Of a stretch of 64,000 nt of DNA, positions 59,122 through 64,000 are shown piece by piece. Location: positions 24,760,501 through 24,824,500 of the forward strand of contig NC_134146.1 in the NCBI RefSeq assembly GCF_033958435.1, read 5' to 3'. This DNA comes from Carettochelys insculpta. Lineage: Eukaryota > Chordata > Testudines > Carettochelyidae. Numbering within the stretch: the stretch's first letter is position 1; each line of letters begins with the position of its first letter. A program made the translations under genes and the position numbers. A model generated the notes under the pieces. It did not search any database. It was not told the origin of the DNA and saw only the letters and a program-made list of their open reading frames with translations.

Positions 59122-60018
59122 TGAAATGGTAAAACTTCTTGCAAAGAAAAAAATTATAGATTGCTTTCGTTAGAAAGGTAGGTGTGTTCCAGACAGTAAA
59201 TCATAACTTCATCCAAACTTTCCCATCATGCCCTAAGAAGCAACAGCAAAACACATTTTTAATTAAGGCCAACACTGTCCTAACATTTGCTTTAAATATG
59301 AGGACGAAAGAGCAGCAGAACAGGACATTATTCCTTAAGTCCTTTGAAGCTGCCTCGTGACATGTAGCTCAAGGGAGGGCAATACCACATGTATGGTGAG
59401 TTCCTGGCAAATTCTTCATTTAGCGGAAGAAGCTGTGTAATGTTTTCCCAGTTTACGTTTTGCATGATTAATAATCTTGTTTTTCAGTTCACTTTAAAAA
59501 CATTACAGTGTAAAGATTCCATTAAGATGCTGTAACATTAATTAACATCATACTCTTTTCTTCTTTCATTTGATTTGCACTGGGTTTTTTTTGTTTATCA
59601 AATGGTGTGTTGTGAAAATTATTCCGTTACCCTGCAGTTTTGCCTTTTTTTCAACCTATATATTATTCCATGCTAGTACTGAAAGGTTAAATGCTATAAT
59701 TATTTATGCTAATTTTAATTTTCCCTAGTGTCATAGGCGGTACAAATGAAGCAGGAGCAATTGATTATACATTACTGACAGCAGAAAACAGAACAAACAT
59801 ACATTTCCTTCTATGAAAAGCCTATGCCAGGTTATTCATTGTTTGTTACGGCATCATGAGAACACCAGTCAAAACCCACTAGAAATGATGATACAAATAG
59901 TTAGTGCCTAGTTTTGGGTGTAAGTCACCTTCATCAATAATTTTCATAGGTACTTTTGTGCCTTAAATAAATGTGATGGAAAATATATTTACTTTTAAAA
60001 GAACTTTGTAGTTAAATA
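59122..60018. other. No feature recognised
   Basis: AT-rich spacer up to the Tigger-like element; no exon-like frame and no repeat ends. Confidence 0.45.
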
Positions 60019-60572
60019 TAGTAAACGCTTTGATATCCAGCAAACCTGGGACTGGGAGGTTGCTGGATATTCAAATATCCAATTAATGGAGAGATGCTGA
60101 GGGGAGGCACAGGCAGTGGTCAGTGAACCCCCCACAAGAAAATTCAGCTCTTCTCCCTCCCCCGCCCAGTGCCAGCTCCCACTCAACTGCTGCCCCATTT
60201 ACCTTTTGGTGGGGACAGCAGGAGCTGCTTGCGGGGCTGTGGACACTGCCGTGCCCCACAGAACTGCTTGTGGGGAGGCAGATACTGCTGTGCCCACCCC
60301 TCCATGGAGCTGTTTGCAGACAGAGGACACTGCCGTCCCCCCCGCAGAGCCACTTGTGGGGCAGTGGACACCGCTACACCCTGCAAGGAGCTGCTTGCGC
60401 AGGGGCATTGTTGCATAGTACAAGGAGCCTGCAGGCTCCTGCTCAGCCTCTGGGGGGCTTGTGCAGCACCCCAGAACTCACAGAAAAAAACAAGGAAGCC
60501 ACATTTGCCGGCATTATGCTGGTTATCTCAGAGTTGCAGTTGATCAAATAACAGATAAACAAGAGTTTACTG
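60019..60572 (+). mobile_element. Tigger/pogo-like element with TA target duplication
   Basis: The left end is TAGTAAACGCTTTGATATCC and the right end on the other strand CAGTAAACTCTTGTTTATC; TA lies directly outside each (60017-60018, 60573-60574). Next to the left end is a palindromic pair, 'gatatccagcaa' and 'ttgctggatattc'. The 554-bp body is filled by a GC-rich minisatellite (60222-60425). The frames of 74-142 codons are read from this array. Confidence 0.75.
60222..60425. repeat. GC-rich minisatellite, about five 39-46-bp units
   Basis: Units begin at 60222, 60261, 60307, 60347 and 60388, each starting GAGCTGCTTG or a variant and most containing GGACACTGCCGTG or a variant. The units are diverged, so the array is old. 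It is not a CRISPR: there are no conserved repeats separated by unique spacers. Confidence 0.8.
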
Positions 60573-62461
60573 TATAAGGGTTAAATTCTGGCTTTCAGTT
60601 GCCAGTGTTACTTTGAGGAAGTAGTGGAATTTCTGCAGTCAAGTGTTTCTCTGAATCCCTCCTGCTTGCCTGGCAAAACATAGGTAAAGGTTGTTGGGGG
60701 CGGGGATAGGACCTGGTTCCAGCTCCCTTAGTACTACACATTATGACAGTTCCAAAGCAGGGAAAGTGTAGATTTCTCTCAAATGTCTGCTTCAGAGTGT
60801 CTGTTAGCCCGGTGGTCAGGATGTGCTGAGGGCCTTGGCTATGTCACCAAACTACCTGGGGGGCAAGGTGTATTGTTAAGTGAGCAAAAACTCTTCAAGT
60901 CTCCCCTTCCTTTTCCCATACAGCATCCATCCACAACCTAGCAGAATATAACCCTTTATGAGAAGACCCACATATATTTCTTAATTATTGTTCCATTCTT
61001 ATGTATTTGCCCACAACATGAAAGGCCTGCACAAACACAAAAGAAGAAATAGTCTTTGCCCCTTTTTCATGGAACAATTTTTAGTCTTTCATGGCTCCAT
61101 CTTCACTGTACGAGGACAAATCCTAGAATGACAGAGATTAGGGGAAAAGGTACAATAATGTGAAGTATCCAGGTGCTGACTGGCCTGGTTTTGATAATAC
61201 AGTATTGTAAGAACATAATGGAGTGGATGGTCATCTCCTCTGAAAGAGAAGCAGAGGAAATATCTAGGGCTTTCCTTGAACAGAGGACATGTGGGGAGAG
61301 GTGTTTGAGGCGCAAGAAAATGGGGCACTGAGAATGGAATTATTCTCTGAAACGAGGAGAAATAGATTAGGGCAAGTGGGGAAGGACAGAATTCTGCAGG
61401 AACTTAAGTTTAGGAAAAAGATTCTAGACCTAAGAGCAATATGTAGCCTCTTACCCCCTGTGCATTGAGAGCTCAAGCAAATAAGTGGAAGCTTTTCTAA
61501 AATACCTAAGGGATTTAATTGCAGAAATCCTACTGAAAGTTAAAATTTACCAAGGTATTTTTACAAATCTTCTCATAAAAAAGTGGTACCCCCCACTCCA
61601 GCCTTTCAAATGCCAACTCTTTGCCAAAATTCTGTGCAACAAACAGTGTAAGTATGAAACAGATTTATACTTACATCATCCTGCAAGAAAATACCAATTG
61701 TTCAGATTCCTACTTTACTCAACTACATAATTTTAATGAAGAAATACATTAATAAAAAGAGGTAGATGAAATAACAAAAAGTTATGCTTCAAACATACAA
61801 CACTGATTTTAAAAAGTGTTTAAACCAAGTAACAAAGTTGCGGTCTGACTCAAAATTAGCAAAATAGACCGGTCATTTTAGCACAAATATTTACTCTTTG
61901 TTCCATACTGAGTGGTTGATTCAGCACAGATGCTTTCTTTCCCCCTCCTATAAGGTACAATAGAAAGAAAATAAAGAATCCTAATTTATTAATCAACAAT
62001 AACAACCACCTACTGACTTAGACACATTCATATTCAAACCCATTACAGAAAGTTATTTTTCTAGCCCATAATTTACAGTTTTCTTTTACTTTTTCCCCTA
62101 AAAAGGTGAAGATTCCATTTAGTCCAAGTGAAATTTATTTGGAAAGAATAAAGAGTAGAGAAGGCTGATGACTTTATTCAATTAATGATTAATATCTTCA
62201 TTTTGTTCTGGCCTGAAGAATAATCCCAAAGTATTGGACAAAGGCATGATGAAATGTGGTTTGCAGGCAGTTTTAAGTTTAATGTCAGTCTTAAAAATGC
62301 AACGTACCAAATTCATGGGGTTATGTCAAAACCAGATCACTGTGCTGCAGTTCTAGTCAAAATCTGGCTAATTTTGCTCGAGAATTTGTAACACACTGTG
62401 GACAAGTGCCCCCTAGCTATATGTGTGGATGAACCCCCTATGGGCACAGATATCACCCCAT
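60573..62461. other. No gene or clear repeat recognised
   Basis: About 1.9 kb with frames of at most 81 codons; nothing recognisable. Confidence 0.5.
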
Positions 62462-62761
62462 GGCCGTGTCTACACTAGCCCCCTCCTTTTGGAGTGGGCA
62501 AGTTAATGAGGGATTTCAAAAGATGCTAATGAGGCACTGCCATGACCAAATGGGAAGAGGGGGCTTTTGAAATCGGGGTCATTTCAAAAGGCCCCTGTTG
62601 ACATGGGTGGTGTGCGTTTTGAACGTGACATTGTGAATTGCTCGTGGCTGCCATTATGCTAATGAGGTGCTGCATATTCATGGCAGTGCCTCATTAGCAT
62701 CCTCCGAAATCCCTCATTAACATGCTCCCTCTGAAAAGAGGGGGCTAGTGTAGACACAGCC
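62462..62761. mobile_element. 300-bp MITE, Harbinger-like ends
   Basis: The left end GGCCGTGTCTACACTAGCC and the right end on the other strand GGCTGTGTCTACACTAGCC run inward as inverted arms through 'cccctc' and 'tgagggattt' to the 'gatgctaatgaggcactgcc' block. The last block is shared with the MITE at 11717-12174. Target duplication is not clear. Confidence 0.8.
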
Positions 62762-64000
62762 CTTGTGAATGCCACAGTGGCTTTCTTTCTATGGTGCACC
62801 CTCTCTCCACAGAACCTGTGGAATAATGTGCGTGCTGGAGAAGAGGTGGAGACTGGGTATGTAACGAGAGTGTAGTACGTATGTGTGAAAAGATACCTCT
62901 GGCTACCTGGAAATTAATTGGGGAAAATAATTCAATCTTGTGCCCCATTACCTTTCATAAGTAGCCAGCTTTGGTGAGCCAGAAGTAGCTGCTAGCAGGA
63001 ATCATGGGAGAAAGGGCACCTCACAAATTGCTTACAGCTGGGGAAGAGGCACAGAACCTCCACACAGATGGTTTTGGCCTCTGGTGGCTTTGCCGTATTG
63101 TTTAACGTTGTCAGCTTTCACTGCCTTTTCCATAAGGAAGTGAGCTACCCCTCTGTGCTATGATGGCGTTGTGAGTGAATCCTTTCAGAGGAGACACCCC
63201 CATAGTGCCATTTTGCAATATTTTCCATCAGAGGCAATGAGCTGGGCCAAATTAAGCTTCACTGTGTTTACAAGCTCTTTGCTATATTTCATACATTTTG
63301 TGGGGGCAGGGGCTGGGGCTGGTCCAACTTTTCCCTGTTTCAGTGACAAGCAGTATTAAGGATTTAAATTTTATATTTTTTAATAACTAATCGCTGTAGA
63401 GGGAAATTAATTGTATTACTTGTGGTCACATATCATGCCAAGAATAACATTTGGTGTATGTAGTTTAATTCAGTAGATCATTTTAAAAAAAAGTCTTTTT
63501 CTACATTTTAGTGTGAGGACTAGGGAAGGTTGAACTTACCTTCATGAGGAAATTTTGTATCAAAATATCACGAAACTGGGCTACTAGAATATCAGCTCTG
63601 CTTGATTGATATTAACCCTATGAAAAAATGTATAAGACATCTAAACTTCATATGAGACTACAGTTAAACCCACACACTTTTCTTCTAAAATGCCCAAACA
63701 TCAAAGGGGCCGATGTTATTCTTCACAAGATTTAAATCCATATATTTTTGTAGACTAGCTTCCTACTATTTGCATTAATGAACACTTCAGAGAAGACAAG
63801 GGGAAAACTAACAAAAATAACTTCTTTATTTTTTTTTTAAACATCAAGATGCCTGGGATCTTGTCTGGGCAAAGGAGGGAAGTTTTCAAGTAAACCTCTT
63901 TGCCCTTTTCCTATATACCCATATGAGGACAAATTAAGCTGGTCTGAAATATGGGATTATTTTCTAGTATTTGGTGAAGAATGTATGTTAAATGCAGCAC
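62762..64000. other. No gene or clear repeat recognised
   Basis: AT-rich end of the window with short frames only. Confidence 0.45.

Noticed and set aside
60222..60425. Regularly spaced repeats, possible CRISPR
   Set aside because: Units are contiguous and diverged without unique spacers, in a eukaryotic sequence.
60123..60551. 142-codon frame with repeated motifs, suggesting a repeat protein
   Set aside because: The periodicity comes from the DNA minisatellite, and other frames on both strands are equally open.

Overview
The window reads as nuclear DNA of a reptile, most likely a turtle. It is AT-rich, has no operon-like gene packing, carries CR1 LINE 3' ends, MIR-like and tRNA-derived SINE remains, and is dominated by DNA transposons whose ends read GGCTANGTCTACAC. 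That end sequence, together with HARBI1-type and Myb/SANT-type transposon genes, is what I know from turtle genomes. The species call is inference. I found no host protein-coding exon I could defend, no rRNA and no functional tRNA. The region looks intergenic or intronic.

Layout. 0-6.3 kb: a hAT element with a MITE nested inside it, a Tc1/pogo-like element, a 413-bp foldback MITE and an old member of a 0.7-kb MITE family. 6.3-12.3 kb: a foldback SINE-like insertion with a 13-bp target duplication, a CR1 3' end, an intact 0.7-kb MITE and a 458-bp foldback MITE. 12.3-20.7 kb: mostly unique sequence with small repeat scraps. 20.7-22.9 kb: a second intact 0.7-kb MITE, inverted relative to the first and inserted in older repeat DNA. 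26.5-31.2 kb: the richest part, a 3.36-kb two-gene Harbinger element with decayed genes, and a 132-bp segment present both upstream and inside it in inverted orientation with two mismatches. 35.8-39.4 kb: a hAT MITE, small dispersed repeats and a second, older Harbinger copy. 42.5-51.1 kb: a repeat-poor stretch. 51.1-64 kb: a MITE with a 23-base G run, a second copy of the Tc1/pogo-like element, an LTR-like repeat, a Tigger-like element carrying a minisatellite, and a last MITE.

How the parts relate. The autonomous Harbinger at 27.8-31.2 kb encodes, or once encoded, the two proteins this superfamily needs: a DDE nuclease on the + strand and a Myb/SANT DNA-binding partner on the - strand, arranged tail to tail with poly(A) signals about 30 bp apart. 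The many gene-less elements with the same type of ends and 3-bp target duplications are plausible passengers of such a system. Both Harbinger copies here are dead: stops, frameshifts, and in the larger copy a lysine where the catalytic glutamate should be. The nuclease gene also keeps a recognisable 272-bp spliceosomal intron.
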